From: Bartonella apihabitans | Lineage (GTDB): Bacteria; Pseudomonadota; Alphaproteobacteria; Rhizobiales; Rhizobiaceae | Assembly (NCBI RefSeq): GCF_030758755.1 | Contig: NZ_CP132387.1 | Location: 1,054,001 to 1,118,000, forward strand | Reading direction: 5' to 3' | DNA: 64,000 bases | Part shown: one piece after another, positions 10,711 to 20,247 of the stretch | Layout of the letters: each line of letters opens with the position of its first letter | Numbering within the stretch: the first letter of the stretch is position 1 | Translations under genes and position numbers: made by a program | Notes under the pieces: model-generated | Told to the model about the DNA's origin: nothing | Seen by the model: only the letters and a program-made list of their open reading frames with translations | Databases searched by the model: none

Positions 10711-12125
10711 CAATCCGACGTATAATTTTATTGGTCTTGGCCGTTTTTATTGTCGCAGCCTCTGCTTATGGTGTTTTGCATCGTGGGAAGATTAACCGGT
10801 TATGGGCAAGTTTCATCGGCTCCACATCTCCTGTCGTTTATGCAGAAGGAGAACGTTTCACCGATATACCGGTTTATTTGCCGCAAGGAGATATTAGAGG
10901 TCTCGTTATAGTTATTTCGGATGCCGGTGGTCCTAAAACGCGGGAAACAGATATGACCGCAGCATTGCTAAAACGGAACCTTATTGTGGCGTCTGTCAAT
11001 TTTGATAACTGGCGCGAGGAACTGGATAAAGAAGATGGCGATTGTGTTGATCTCGTATCCGACCTTGAAGCTCTTTCGAAAGACATTCTGCGTCGGTTGG
11101 ATCTTGATGTCTATTTTCATCCTGTTGTGGTTGGAATTGGTGAAGGGGGCTCAGCTTCTTACGCGGCGGCGGCCGATTCTCCGGAAAATACATTGGCAGG
11201 CACTGTGGTTCTTGATCCGTCGCCATCGTCGCACACTCGGTTACCTTCCTGCACGGAAGAGGCTGACGCAACAAAAATGCCTGACGGCGGCTATAGTTAT
11301 GAAACGGGCGTAAAAGTCCCCTCTCCTGTGACGATTATCAGTAATAATGTGACGGGCAATGATATAAAGCAGGCGGCACGAGATAAAATTGCCGCAATCA
11401 TCAATGATCCGGCTTTTGAATCGCGGTTGAAGGAGACTGTTGATACAGCACTTGATTATGCTATTCGTGATGCGGCCGATGCCGACCTTCCCATTATTGA
11501 TATGCCCTCCAAAAACCCGGCAAAGGCACTGGTTATTTTCTTCTCCGGTGATGGCGGTTGGCGCGACATTGATATGGAAATTGGCGATCTTTTGCAAAGC
11601 CAGGACATCCATGTGATCGGTATAGACTCGTTACGTTATTTCTGGAGTACACGCACCCCTGAGGAAATTGCGAAAGATATTGAGCAACTTGTTCAGGAAG
11701 CAGACCCCGAACAACGGTTGCCGGTTGCACTTTTCGGTTATTCTTTCGGAGCGGATGTTTTACCTTTTGCTTGGGAAGTGCTCGATGAAACGGTCAAAGA
11801 TCAAACGGTTATGATAGCACTCATGGGCTTGTCCAAAACAGCGGACTTTCAAATTTCGATTGATGGTTGGCTCGGCGGCTCGGGCGACACTCCTGTGCTT
11901 GATCAGATGGAATATCTGCCTGCAGAAAAAACGGTCTGTGTTTATGGCGAGGACGAGGATGATACCGCTTGTCCGGACCCTGCTCTTGATGGAATGCAAC
12001 GTTTAAAACTGCCCGGAGGGCATCATTTTGATGAAGATTATAAAAGCCTTGCAAAATCTCTTCATGCGATCTTGATTAACAAGATACAGGCAGAACAAAA
12101 TGGCCATAAGTCGTCAAACAAGTAG
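10707..12125 (+). CDS. acvB: AcvB/VirJ-family periplasmic lysyl-phosphatidylglycerol hydrolase
   Basis: AcvB of Agrobacterium is a periplasmic protein encoded with lpiA that hydrolyses lysyl-phosphatidylglycerol, balancing the lipid made by LpiA; VirJ is its shorter plasmid paralog. The 472-residue protein has an N-terminal hydrophobic export signal (about 5-24), an N-terminal alpha/beta domain (about 40-190) and a C-terminal VirJ-type hydrolase domain (about 265-460). In the latter, FFSGDGGWRDIDME and the nucleophile elbow GYSFGADVLP are clear, and a late GGHHFDEDY supplies the probable catalytic His. Its ATG overlaps the lpiA stop by four bases, so translation is coupled. The full-length form with both domains indicates AcvB rather than VirJ. 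Confidence 0.92.
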   Translation: MTIRRIILLVLAVFIVAASAYGVLHRGKINRLWASFIGSTSPVVYAEGERFTDIPVYLPQGDIRGLVIVISDAGGPKTRETDMTAALLKRNLIVASVNFDNWREELDKEDGDCVDLVSDLEALSKDILRRLDLDVYFHPVVVGIGEGGSASYAAAADSPENTLAGTVVLDPSPSSHTRLPSCTEEADATKMPDGGYSYETGVKVPSPVTIISNNVTGNDIKQAARDKIAAIINDPAFESRLKETVDTALDYAIRDAADADLPIIDMPSKNPAKALVIFFSGDGGWRDIDMEIGDLLQSQDIHVIGIDSLRYFWSTRTPEEIAKDIEQLVQEADPEQRLPVALFGYSFGADVLPFAWEVLDETVKDQTVMIALMGLSKTADFQISIDGWLGGSGDTPVLDQMEYLPAEKTVCVYGEDEDDTACPDPALDGMQRLKLPGGHHFDEDYKSLAKSLHAILINKIQAEQNGHKSSNK

Positions 12126-12825
12126 AGAAATGAGTTTTCCATCTTTCTCGAATTCTGCCTGACACTGACGTTTGGTGCGAAATAATTTAAAACGGGTAAA
12201 TCTGTGAGACAAGTTTTTGCAAAAATGCTTTTCCGGTGTTTTAGCGAATTTTCTCATACCAGTTAAAAATAACAAAACCCATATCCCGTTTTGGAAAAGC
12301 CGGCTCAGACAACTTTGGAGGACTACGATCATAAAAGCGACAGGAAGAAAAGTTTGGAATTTTAACAGGCTAACCACATTCTAAAAATCGGAGCGGCGAC
12401 GTAAAATTCCGCAGTAAGCAGAGAATGTCCTACCATTATCAATATTTGGCAACCAAGCTGCCTATTGAAATCCATCATCAATCGTAAGGCTGCTTGCCTT
12501 ATCAATGAGCTATTTGACAGGAGCAAGAAAGGGCATTTTGCCTCGTGAATAGAACAAGCAAACTTGAGGCATAATCATAAAGCTAGCTACGTTATTACCG
12601 GACGGATTACGGTTCAAATCCTGAAGTCTTTGCAGCAATATGATTATTAAATTCTCATCGCTTACGTTAAAGAACATCGACATGAAGTGTGATGGAGCAA
12701 TTAAAAGATTTCGTCCTTAAAAATAGGAAAAACCGGTCGAAATCTTTTTAATTCATTGATTTCAGTATTCCCAAATTTTATTTGTTTTCTTGAAAAATAT
12801 AAGCCCTATCATTTTTCCTTTAATG
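12126..12825. other. Intergenic region between acvB and ybdD
   Basis: These 700 bases lie between two convergent genes. I found no supported coding sequence. A plus-strand stretch around 12500-12640 encodes short stop-interrupted peptides that might be a degraded gene, but I recognise no family. The only clear structure is the hairpin at 12703-12748, listed separately. Confidence 0.5.
12703..12748 (-). terminator. Long hairpin downstream of ybdD, probable terminator of cstA-ybdD
   Basis: An 11-base perfect inverted repeat (AAAAGATTTCG at 12703-12713 and its complement at 12738-12748) encloses a loop that has its own TCCT/AGGA pairing. It lies about 80 bases beyond the ybdD stop in the direction of that transcript. 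A modest T-rich tract follows on both strands, so it may end transcription from either side. Confidence 0.45.
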
Positions 12826-13023
12826 TCAGCAACATTTGAAACCGCCCTTCCCGCCATATCTCGCTTCCTGACGTTCGCGGAAAAAATCATTATAAGACAT
12901 GGGTGTCTGATCAGGATGAACATTCTTCATATGTTGAACGTAAGTATCATAATCGGGTACTCCGACCATCAACTTCGCCGTTTGACCAAGAAACTTGCCA
13001 ACACTAAGGAAATTCAAGCACAT
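12826..13023 (-). CDS. ybdD: YbdD/YjiX-family small protein linked to CstA
   Basis: This is a 65-residue protein of the YbdD/YjiX (DUF466) family, which is nearly always encoded just downstream of CstA-type pyruvate or peptide transporters and is needed for their activity. Family features are obvious: [30 protein letters not shown], and the C-terminal [12 protein letters not shown] place the start at the ATG at 13023 because GGAGG lies 8 bases before it; an ATG three codons upstream touches that site and is unlikely. The cstA stop is about 78 bases upstream on the same strand. Confidence 0.92.
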   Translation of the reverse strand: MCLNFLSVGKFLGQTAKLMVGVPDYDTYVQHMKNVHPDQTPMSYNDFFRERQEARYGGKGGFKCC

Positions 13024-13100
13024 ATTCAGCATCCTCCATATTTATAACGTTATAGCGCTACCTTCCGGTAACGCCATAACGTCGTTTGTACCCACCACTT

Positions 13101-15145
13101 TTATCTGACTTTAATAGGTTCACTAGGAAACGGTTCGTAAGGCGTTTCATGTACAGTGGGTTTATCGCTTTTCAATGACTTTAAGGCCGATCTGATCGTG
13201 AATAATGTTAACGTAACAACGACAACCATAAATAATGCCGTCAAGATACCATTGATATAATTACCGACTGCCAATTGTTTGCTAGTCGCTTTTCCCGCCG
13301 CAACAAAAAAGCTGAGCTTGGCATCAAAAACTTTCTGCCAACCGGCTGTCATCGTACAAATGAACAACCATGCCGCCGGAACAATCGCCACCCAGGCATA
13401 ACGTTGCTGTTTCATTTTAAACAACACAACCGCACATAGCAGGAGCGCGACAGCTGCAAGCATTTGATTTGCGATACCGAATAACGGCCAAAGCGAATAT
13501 ATCCCACCTTTGGGATCGACCGCACCTTGGTAAACAAAATATCCCCACATCAAGACAACCAGTGCGGTGGCAACCAAATTGGCGAAAAGATTATCAGTTT
13601 TTCGCATATGCGGAAACATAATACCGAGGAGATCCTGAAGCATAAAACGGGCCGAACGTGTACCGGCATCAACCGCCGTCAAGATAAACAATGCTTCAAA
13701 CAAAATCGCAAAATGATACCAGAAGGACATGCCCATCCAGCCGCCCAAGGCATTATGCAAAATATGAGCCATCCCCACGGCAAGGGTAGGTGCACCGCCT
13801 GTTTTGGCAATGATAGATTTTTCGCCCACTTCGTTTGCGATATTTGTCAACATTTCAGGTGTTACTTGAAATCCCCATCCGGAAACAACCGTTGCAGCCG
13901 ATTGCACGAGATCGCCCGTTCCAGACGGAAGAAGCACACTCAATGGTGCGTTCATTGAAAAATAGACACCGGGATTGATGACGCTCGCTGCAATCAAAGC
14001 CATAATGGCGACAAAAGATTCCATCAACATGCCACCGTAACCAATGAAACAGGCTTGGTCTTCATTAGCCAACATTTTCGGTGTCGTTCCCGATGAAATG
14101 AGAGCATGGAACCCCGAGACGGCCCCACAGGCAATTGTAATGAAAAGAAATGGAAAAAGGTTACCGCCCCAAACCGGTCCGGAACCGTCTACATATTTGG
14201 TTAAAGCCGGCATTTCAAGCATTGGCCGGACAACAACAATGCCGATTGCAAGAGCAACAATCGTACCGATTTTCAGGAAGGTAGACAGATAATCGCGTGG
14301 TGCAAGCAATAACCACACAGGTAAAACCGCTGCAATAAATCCGTAGATGATGATCATCAACGTCAATGTTGTTGCTTCATAATTGAACCAAGATGCATAA
14401 GAACTGTCTTTTATCCAGCCGCCTGAAACAATGCCGAAGAGAAGCAGGACAAGACCGATAACAGAGACTTCACCTATTCTGCCAGGCCGGATAAAGCGCA
14501 AGTATATTCCCATAAAAAAAGCAAGGGGGATAGTGAAAGCAACTGTATATGTTCCCCATGGACTTCCGGCCAAGGCCTTTACAACCACCATTGCCAACAC
14601 GCCTAGAATGATGATCATAATCATGAAACAGGCAATTAAGGCTATTACGCCGGCAACATCCCCCATTTCTTCACGAACCAGCTCGCCGAGGGAACGTCCA
14701 TCGCGCCGTGTCGAAATAAACAAGACCATAAAATCCTGAACGGCCCCGCCAGAACACATCCGGCTAGAATCCACAAGAGTCCCGGAAGATAGCCCATTTG
14801 CGCAGCAAGTACCGGCCCCACAAGAGGCCCTGCTCCCGCTATTGCAGCAAAATGATGACCAAAAAGAATTTTCTCGTCTGTGGGAACGTAATCAAGCCCG
14901 TCATTACGTCGATAGGCTGGCGTCATACGTGTGCTGTCCGCTTTTAAAACAACACTGGATATAAAAATCCCGTAAATCCGGTAGGCAACCAGATAGACAC
15001 AAACTGCCGCCACAACAATCCACATGGCGTTGATTGCTTCGCCCCGTTGAAGCGCGATATAGCCTAATGAAAAGGCTCCCAATACCGCCAAGATAATCAA
15101 AATTATGATTTGAGTTGTGGTTAAGGGTTTTCTTATGGTCGCCAT
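13101..15145 (-). CDS. cstA: Carbon starvation / pyruvate transporter CstA, frame broken once
   Basis: CstA proteins are polytopic inner-membrane transporters induced in carbon limitation; characterised members take up pyruvate or peptides. The repaired product is about 681 residues with many membrane helices. It begins at ATG 15145, which has AGGAGG upstream, rather than at an earlier in-frame ATG. The N-terminal frame contains the motif PTDEKILFGHHFAAIAGAGP and runs to about 14750; there the reading passes to a second frame that starts with the expected AVQDFMVLFISTRRDG and continues to 13101. Adding one base to the four-base run at 14744-14747 restores a continuous family sequence. A later segment has the conserved GWMGMSFWYHFAILFEALFI region. 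ybdD follows as in other genomes. Confidence 0.9.
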
Positions 15146-15622
15146 ATGCCCCTCCTCCTGAAAATCCTCACAATGAAAATTACTTGCCTTGTTGCCCCCA
15201 AACCAACAAAAGCCCTCCTTCAAATTTCTATTATTATTTATAAAGTTTTGTCTACAGCATTAATCAACACAATAAAATTACCTGTGAATATCCGCCGTAC
15301 CTGCATTTTACTCCGACCTTTGGATAAAAGTACTTATGTCTTACAATCTGACACCGCCAAACAAAACCTCTGGCACCAGAAAAGAAAAGCGTTTTCCAGT
15401 TCAAGAAAGCTTTTCATCCCGCCAGATTTACGACCTTAAATTCAGATTTTTCCAATTCACGAAAATGAAATCTTGGTTTCAAACCTTATTTGACGAATTG
15501 AACGTGCACTGAAAATGCGGATAAATAAAAAGCCATAAAACTCCGATTTTATCGATAATATCCTTTCAATCTTGTTTAACAAAATTGTTTCTTTGTAAAA
15601 CTTCGAACGAAAATTCATTCAT
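15146..15622. other. Divergent intergenic region between cstA and a small unknown gene
   Basis: This AT-rich stretch contains the cstA leader with its strong AGGAGG site close to 15150 and presumably promoters for both directions. I see no gene and no recognisable operator in it. Confidence 0.45.
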
Positions 15623-15935
15623 ATGGATTTGCGCCTGACCAAGACGAATTTAACCCCAATCGAAGCTATTTTGTTGGTTTTTTGGAATATTATGGTTGGA
15701 AATCCTGCAATTGAAATTGATTGCCAAGAAAAACAGGTCGTTTTTTATTGTGACATCAGCGCTGATGGCAAAAAACGAACGAGTGTTCACCAGACAAGGT
15801 TATAATTTTTCCTGCGTTAACAGTTTAGCCACATTAAAGCAGCTTGATAAAAACGTTAAGCTAGAGCACATCATTGTCCGGCAAAATTCACAGCGTTTAT
15901 ATAGAGCTGGAAGTGAGATTGATGAAGCTTTCTGA
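15623..15935 (+). CDS. Small hypothetical protein, frame apparently broken once
   Basis: I do not recognise this gene. Two overlapping frames, starting at 15623 and ending at 15935, join into a smooth peptide of about 103 residues if one A is removed from the six-A run at 15770-15775. The joined reading passes from CQEKQVVFYCDISADGK to NERVFTRQGYNFSCVN without a break in character: alternating hydrophobic and polar residues typical of beta strands, with three cysteines. The first half has a hydrophobic segment (IEAILLVFWNIMVG). No convincing Shine-Dalgarno sequence is seen. It stands alone between cstA and the alcohol dehydrogenase. It could be a real small protein or chance; the coherence of the repaired reading is the main support. 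Confidence 0.35.
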
Positions 15936-16123
15936 TGTCCCTTCAAGATCATTCAACGCTCGATCTTTCTGCAATTATCTAATTACCAGAAAGTGCTGAT
16001 AAACGTTTGATCTGTCATTGCACCTTTTTGGACAGCACAACATAAAAATTTCCGGAACACATGACGAGAAAAACATCCGAATGCGGTTCCAAATTCGTTA
16101 AAAAATCTAGACCTAAAAATAAT

Positions 16124-16145
16124 CGGGCCTGAATAATCAGGCCCG
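16124..16145 (-). terminator. Rho-independent terminator of the alcohol dehydrogenase gene
   Basis: A perfect 9-base stem (CGGGCCTGA with its complement) and a 4-base loop lie about 25 bases past the dehydrogenase stop. In the minus-strand transcript the stem is followed by a U-rich tract. Confidence 0.7.
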
Positions 16146-16168
16146 AAAAATGTTTGCTTGGCATATGT

Positions 16169-17203
16169 TTATTTCGTCATATCAAGGACAACGCGGCCTT
16201 CAATCTTGCCAGCTATCATATTATCAAAAATATGATTGATGTCAGACAGCTTATCGGTGGAAATATGTGATTTGACCTTTCCGGCGGCGGCAAAATCCAA
16301 CGCCTCCTGAAGATCCAACCTTGTACCAACAATGGAGCCACGCAGTGTTATTCCATTCAACACCATATTAAAGATTGATACCGGAAAACTGCCAGCCGGT
16401 AGACCATTCATGGACAAAGTGCCGCCACGACGAACCATACCGAGCGCTTGTTCAAACGCTTTTGGAGACGCAGCTGTAACAAGCATGCCATGCACACCAC
16501 CATCAGTAAGCTTACGCAATTCTGCAGTAGCATCATTGTATTTTGTTACATTGATTCCGACATCTGCCCCTAATTGTTTTGCCAGCTCGATTTTGTCATC
16601 GGCAACATCGATTGCCGCAACATTGTAGCCCATTGCTTTAGCATATTGTACGGCGAGGTGACCAAGGCCACCAATACCGGAAATACCAACCCAGTTGCCC
16701 GGTTTTGCGTCTGTTACTTTCAAACCTTTATAAACCGTAACACCGGCACACAGAATGGGTGCTATCTCGTTAAAACCGATATTTTTTGGTAAATGTCCAA
16801 CATAATTCGGATCAGCCACAACATAATCGGCAAATGCACCATTAACGGAATACCCAGTGTTCAACTGATTTTCACAAAGCGTTTCCCATCCGGCCAGACA
16901 ATGCGAGCAGCACCCACAGGCCGTATATAGCCACGGAACCCCCACCCGATCGCCTTCTTTCACATGTTTTACACCACGTCCCACAGCAGAGACATAGCCC
17001 ACACCTTCATGTCCGGGAATAAAGGGCGGGTTCGGTTTCACCGGCCAATCGCCATGTGCAGCATGTAAATCTGTATGACAAACACCACAGGCTTGCACAC
17101 TTACCTGAATCATTCCTTCTCCCGGTTCGGGAATAGGTACTTCATCAATGGTAAGCGGCTTTCCAAATTCACGCACTACTGCGGCTTGCATCGTCTTTGC
17201 CAT
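16169..17203 (-). CDS. adhP: Zinc-dependent alcohol dehydrogenase, AdhP type
   Basis: This is a medium-chain, NAD-dependent alcohol dehydrogenase that interconverts primary alcohols such as ethanol and their aldehydes. The 344-residue product has the catalytic zinc ligands in CGVCHTDLH and GHEGVGYV, the structural zinc cysteines in [16 protein letters not shown], and the nucleotide-binding glycines [13 protein letters not shown]. Length and spacing match the AdhP/AdhA family of proteobacteria. I chose the ATG at 17203 because AAGGAG lies six bases before it; the ATG five codons upstream overlaps that site. The gene is flanked by long non-coding regions and its own terminator, so it is monocistronic. 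Confidence 0.94.
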   Translation of the reverse strand: MAKTMQAAVVREFGKPLTIDEVPIPEPGEGMIQVSVQACGVCHTDLHAAHGDWPVKPNPPFIPGHEGVGYVSAVGRGVKHVKEGDRVGVPWLYTACGCCSHCLAGWETLCENQLNTGYSVNGAFADYVVADPNYVGHLPKNIGFNEIAPILCAGVTVYKGLKVTDAKPGNWVGISGIGGLGHLAVQYAKAMGYNVAAIDVADDKIELAKQLGADVGINVTKYNDATAELRKLTDGGVHGMLVTAASPKAFEQALGMVRRGGTLSMNGLPAGSFPVSIFNMVLNGITLRGSIVGTRLDLQEALDFAAAGKVKSHISTDKLSDINHIFDNMIAGKIEGRVVLDMTK

Positions 17204-17230
17204 GATGGTCTCCTTCATTGGCTAGGAATA

Positions 17231-17265
17231 TATGAATTTTCCGGATTATTCCGGAAATTCACATA
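17231..17265. repeat. Imperfect inverted repeat in the adhP leader
   Basis: Around the centre at 17245-17250, GAATTTTCCGG is mirrored by CCGGAAATTC, with one bulged base, and TATG/CATA extends the symmetry outward. It sits 30-60 bases before the adhP start, within the probable leader or promoter. It may be an operator or an mRNA hairpin. Confidence 0.4.
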
Positions 17266-18392
17266 TTCTGTATCTGTATTTGACGAATTCTAAATTGGTG
17301 CGGTAACCGCACGCCTTTTGAAATATGGAAAATTTTTCTTTTTCAACAAGCTCGTTTTTGATTTTTTCTCGCTTCTCAAAGTCAATATTTACTATTTCAA
17401 TAACGCTCAAGAATGTTCAAAAAAATACGATCCTTATTTATCCACTCTACTGTTTCAGATTAACACATATAAATATAGTTGTGTAAGTCCATTTTTCACG
17501 CGCTACGAAAAACTAACAAGCTAATTTTACGAAATGTTGTCAGAATTTTTATGTTCATGAATTGATATATGTTTGTAAAAACAGATAAATTTTATGTCCC
17601 TCGAATTAAACATACGGAAAAATTTAAGACATATTTTTTATCACGACTATGCATAGTTGCTCAGTCGTTTTATTATTTGTGTCGATAACGGAAAACGTTA
17701 TTCCGTTTTAATATAAATAAAAATACGATATTACAACGATTTATAGGAACTTTATTATATATTTATCTTAAATAAATGGAGAATAACTGTTAAAATAATT
17801 AAATTATTATATCCTTATCTATTTTCGCCATATTGGAAATTTTTGTAAAATACAGTTTTTTTGCCAATAAAAACGAGAACGGGAATATCCAACAAAATCA
17901 TTGCCATAATTCCATCCATTTCCGGAACAGCTCCGCTTTCCGGTTTGCGATAACCACAGATCAACCAATCAATAGTTACATCTCTTACATGTACGATCAC
18001 CTAAGTCTGATGAGGAATGGAAAGTTCGGCCACATAATACCGAGTGTCAGATGCCGATTTGTCTTTCCGGACAATAGGCTTCTGACGCACTCAAAACCGA
18101 TGTTACTATTTGCCCGCGAGAAATCAGTTATCCGGTATTGCCTTGATCATAAATTTAAAAAATCGGCAGATTTTTCGACAGCCAGAACACCCCTTCGAAT
18201 TTTCATTGTGAAATGGTGACGGCAAATATCGTGAAATAGCAGCGGAAACATCACTTGAATTTAAACAAACTCGCGTCTTTTCCAATTGGCCGTTTTTAAA
18301 ACCTTCATCAATCAGTCATATTATTTATTCGGCTAGTTTTTCAGCAGAGACTGTTTCAAAATAGGAACAGAAAATGGCCTAATTATCATGAT

Positions 18393-18406
18393 TTGATAAA
18401 TATCAA
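18393..18406. promoter_or_regulatory. FNR/FixK-type operator upstream of the tor-like operon
   Basis: The 14 bases TTGATAAATATCAA match the Crp/Fnr-family consensus TTGAT-N4-ATCAA at all ten specified positions. The site is about 220 bases upstream of the cytochrome c start. In alphaproteobacteria such sites bind FnrN, FixK or related regulators and activate genes under low oxygen. The match is read directly; its use here is inferred from the neighbouring anaerobic respiratory genes. Confidence 0.75.
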
Positions 18407-18624
18407 CCTTCAACTTGCTGTTTTTCCAGTACATTTTTCTTTTTTTTCGGTTTTTCCAAAAATGCTTTTTCTGTCACGAAATAGTGATATTTCGCAACTA
18501 TGAATAATCTGTCACGTTTAATTTTAACTTCAACCCGAAGGCATTCCTGTTGCGGAGGTAGAAACAGGAGAAAAATGTCGACAAAGAAAATTGGAATAAA
18601 ATTGCATAGAAGGATGCCAAAAAT

Positions 18625-20247
18625 ATGAAACGGCTAACCCGATGGTTTTTGGTCCTTGTTGTTATAGGGATCGTAGGTTTTTTTGTTCTTACCTCCCCGA
18701 TCACTTGGTCACTTACTCATCCCACTCGAGACGTTGCTGACAATACCGCACCCGATCTGGAAAATGGTCGCGTTGTATTTGTTGCCAGTGATTGCTCGAC
18801 TTGTCATGCTTCGCCCAATCAGGACAACCCGTTAAAGCTGGGTGGCGGGCGTGCATTGGACACAGAATTCGGGCGTTTTTATATGCCTAATATTTCGTCG
18901 GATAAAAAGGACGGCATTGGTAATTGGACACTTGCCGAGTTCACTAAAGCAGTGCGCGAAGGTGTAGGACCGAATGGTATCATGCCCGATGGACAAAACC
19001 TTTATCCGGCCTTCCCTTACACATCATATCAGCGTTTGACAGCAAATGATGTTCGCGATCTTTTTGCCTACATCAAATCGCTCGAACCGGTACCTGGTGC
19101 TGCACCCGATCATGATTTGAAATTCCCGTTCAATATGCGTCGCGGCGTTGGTGTTTGGCGTTTGGCATTTCTTGATGGTAAAGCATTGTCACCTATGGCC
19201 ATCACACCGACGACAGATACAAAAGACACCAAAGATGAGGAAGCGCTTCTGGAACGTGGACGTTATCTCGTTGAAGGAGCCGGTCACTGTGCCGAATGTC
19301 ACTCCACACGTAATTTTATGGGCGTGATAAAGAGCAATCTGCGTTACGGCGGCGGTGCTACTCCTGATGGTAAAGGCCATTTCCCGAATATCAGTCAGGA
19401 CGACACCGGCATCAAATTCTGGGCTGAAAATTCTATCTTCAATTATTTGAAGACTGGCAAAAGCCCGATTAACAAGGTCGCTGGCGGCGATATGGCTGAA
19501 GTCATCAAAAATACGAAGCAACTTCCCGATGAAGACCTTCGTGCGATGGCTGCCTATATCAAAACCTTGCCAGGCGTTGATTTGCCTGCTCCCGGACAGC
19601 CCGAGTCAAACCATACTTCGAAGCTTGTTATGTTGCCCACAACAAACAAACTCGATGTTACTTTGCCAACGTCATCGGATAGCGCGGTTAAAGGTGCAGA
19701 TACACTTTATGCTGTCTATACAAAACCGTTTTACGTCGATGAAAATGGTTCAGGTGACGAGGATGGTAAGTTATTGGCAGCAGCCAAGCTCGCAGTTCTT
19801 GATCACAAAGGCGACAAGTTGAAAGTTCGTCTTGACGGTTGGCAAATGGATGGTGCTCCCTCGGTCGTCTATGCGCTGAAAGGTCAACGCATTATGTATG
19901 CCGTGTTGGGCGACAAGGCCATGGCCTCCTATAAACTTGGCAAAGCAGTTGTTGATGAAGAAACCAAACAAACCTGGTATCCAGTAAGTCTCGAATTGTG
20001 GACAAGCGATAAGGATGTCAACGTTTCGATTGGCGACATGTGGTCGTATACATCCGATCTCTTCAGTGCAACCTGTAGCGTTTGCCATTCACTCCCTAAA
20101 TCAGGTCATTTGCTGGCCAACCAGTGGATCGGTAACTTGAATGCTATGAAGCGCTATACATCTTTGACACCTGACCAATATCGTTTGCTCTTGAGCTATC
20201 TCCAGAACCATTCGAAAGATGTCAATGACGGTCAAGAGGTACACTAA
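18625..20247 (+). CDS. Membrane-anchored tri-heme cytochrome c with TorC-like C-terminal domain
   Basis: This 540-residue protein has one N-terminal membrane anchor (about 7-27) and three heme c motifs: CSTCH at 57-61, CAECH at 222-226 and CSVCH at 484-488. The first two lie in tandem cytochrome c domains like those of the cytochrome subunits of gluconate and alcohol dehydrogenases, with distal methionines available in RFYMPNIS and similar segments. The C-terminal 200 residues resemble the mono-heme C-terminal domain of TorC, with CSVCHSLPKSGHLLANQW and YRLLLSYLQNHSKD. The stop overlaps the torD ATG by one base, and torA follows, so it is the likely electron donor to TorA in the periplasm. 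No NapC/NirT-type multiheme quinol-oxidising domain is present. AAGGA lies 10 bases before the ATG. Confidence 0.85.
   Translation: MKRLTRWFLVLVVIGIVGFFVLTSPITWSLTHPTRDVADNTAPDLENGRVVFVASDCSTCHASPNQDNPLKLGGGRALDTEFGRFYMPNISSDKKDGIGNWTLAEFTKAVREGVGPNGIMPDGQNLYPAFPYTSYQRLTANDVRDLFAYIKSLEPVPGAAPDHDLKFPFNMRRGVGVWRLAFLDGKALSPMAITPTTDTKDTKDEEALLERGRYLVEGAGHCAECHSTRNFMGVIKSNLRYGGGATPDGKGHFPNISQDDTGIKFWAENSIFNYLKTGKSPINKVAGGDMAEVIKNTKQLPDEDLRAMAAYIKTLPGVDLPAPGQPESNHTSKLVMLPTTNKLDVTLPTSSDSAVKGADTLYAVYTKPFYVDENGSGDEDGKLLAAAKLAVLDHKGDKLKVRLDGWQMDGAPSVVYALKGQRIMYAVLGDKAMASYKLGKAVVDEETKQTWYPVSLELWTSDKDVNVSIGDMWSYTSDLFSATCSVCHSLPKSGHLLANQWIGNLNAMKRYTSLTPDQYRLLLSYLQNHSKDVNDGQEVH

Larger units (their letters stand above)
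17204..18624. other. Long intergenic region between adhP and the cytochrome c operon
   Basis: About 1.4 kb separates two divergent genes. It is very AT-rich. The open frames around 17815-18220 on both strands show no family features. A short hairpin, AACGGAA with its complement, is near 17690-17710. The only regulatory signal I can name is the FNR-type box at 18393-18406. The region may hold a small RNA or a decayed gene, but I cannot support either. Confidence 0.5.

Noticed and set aside
12480..12640. Possible transposase or integrase remnant
   Set aside because: The short peptides contain stops and do not match any insertion-sequence family I know; no terminal repeats are visible.
17833..18219. 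128-codon frame in the gap before the cytochrome operon
   Set aside because: No family resemblance, no Shine-Dalgarno sequence, and an unusual composition for a soluble or membrane protein; it overlaps a similar-quality frame on the opposite strand.
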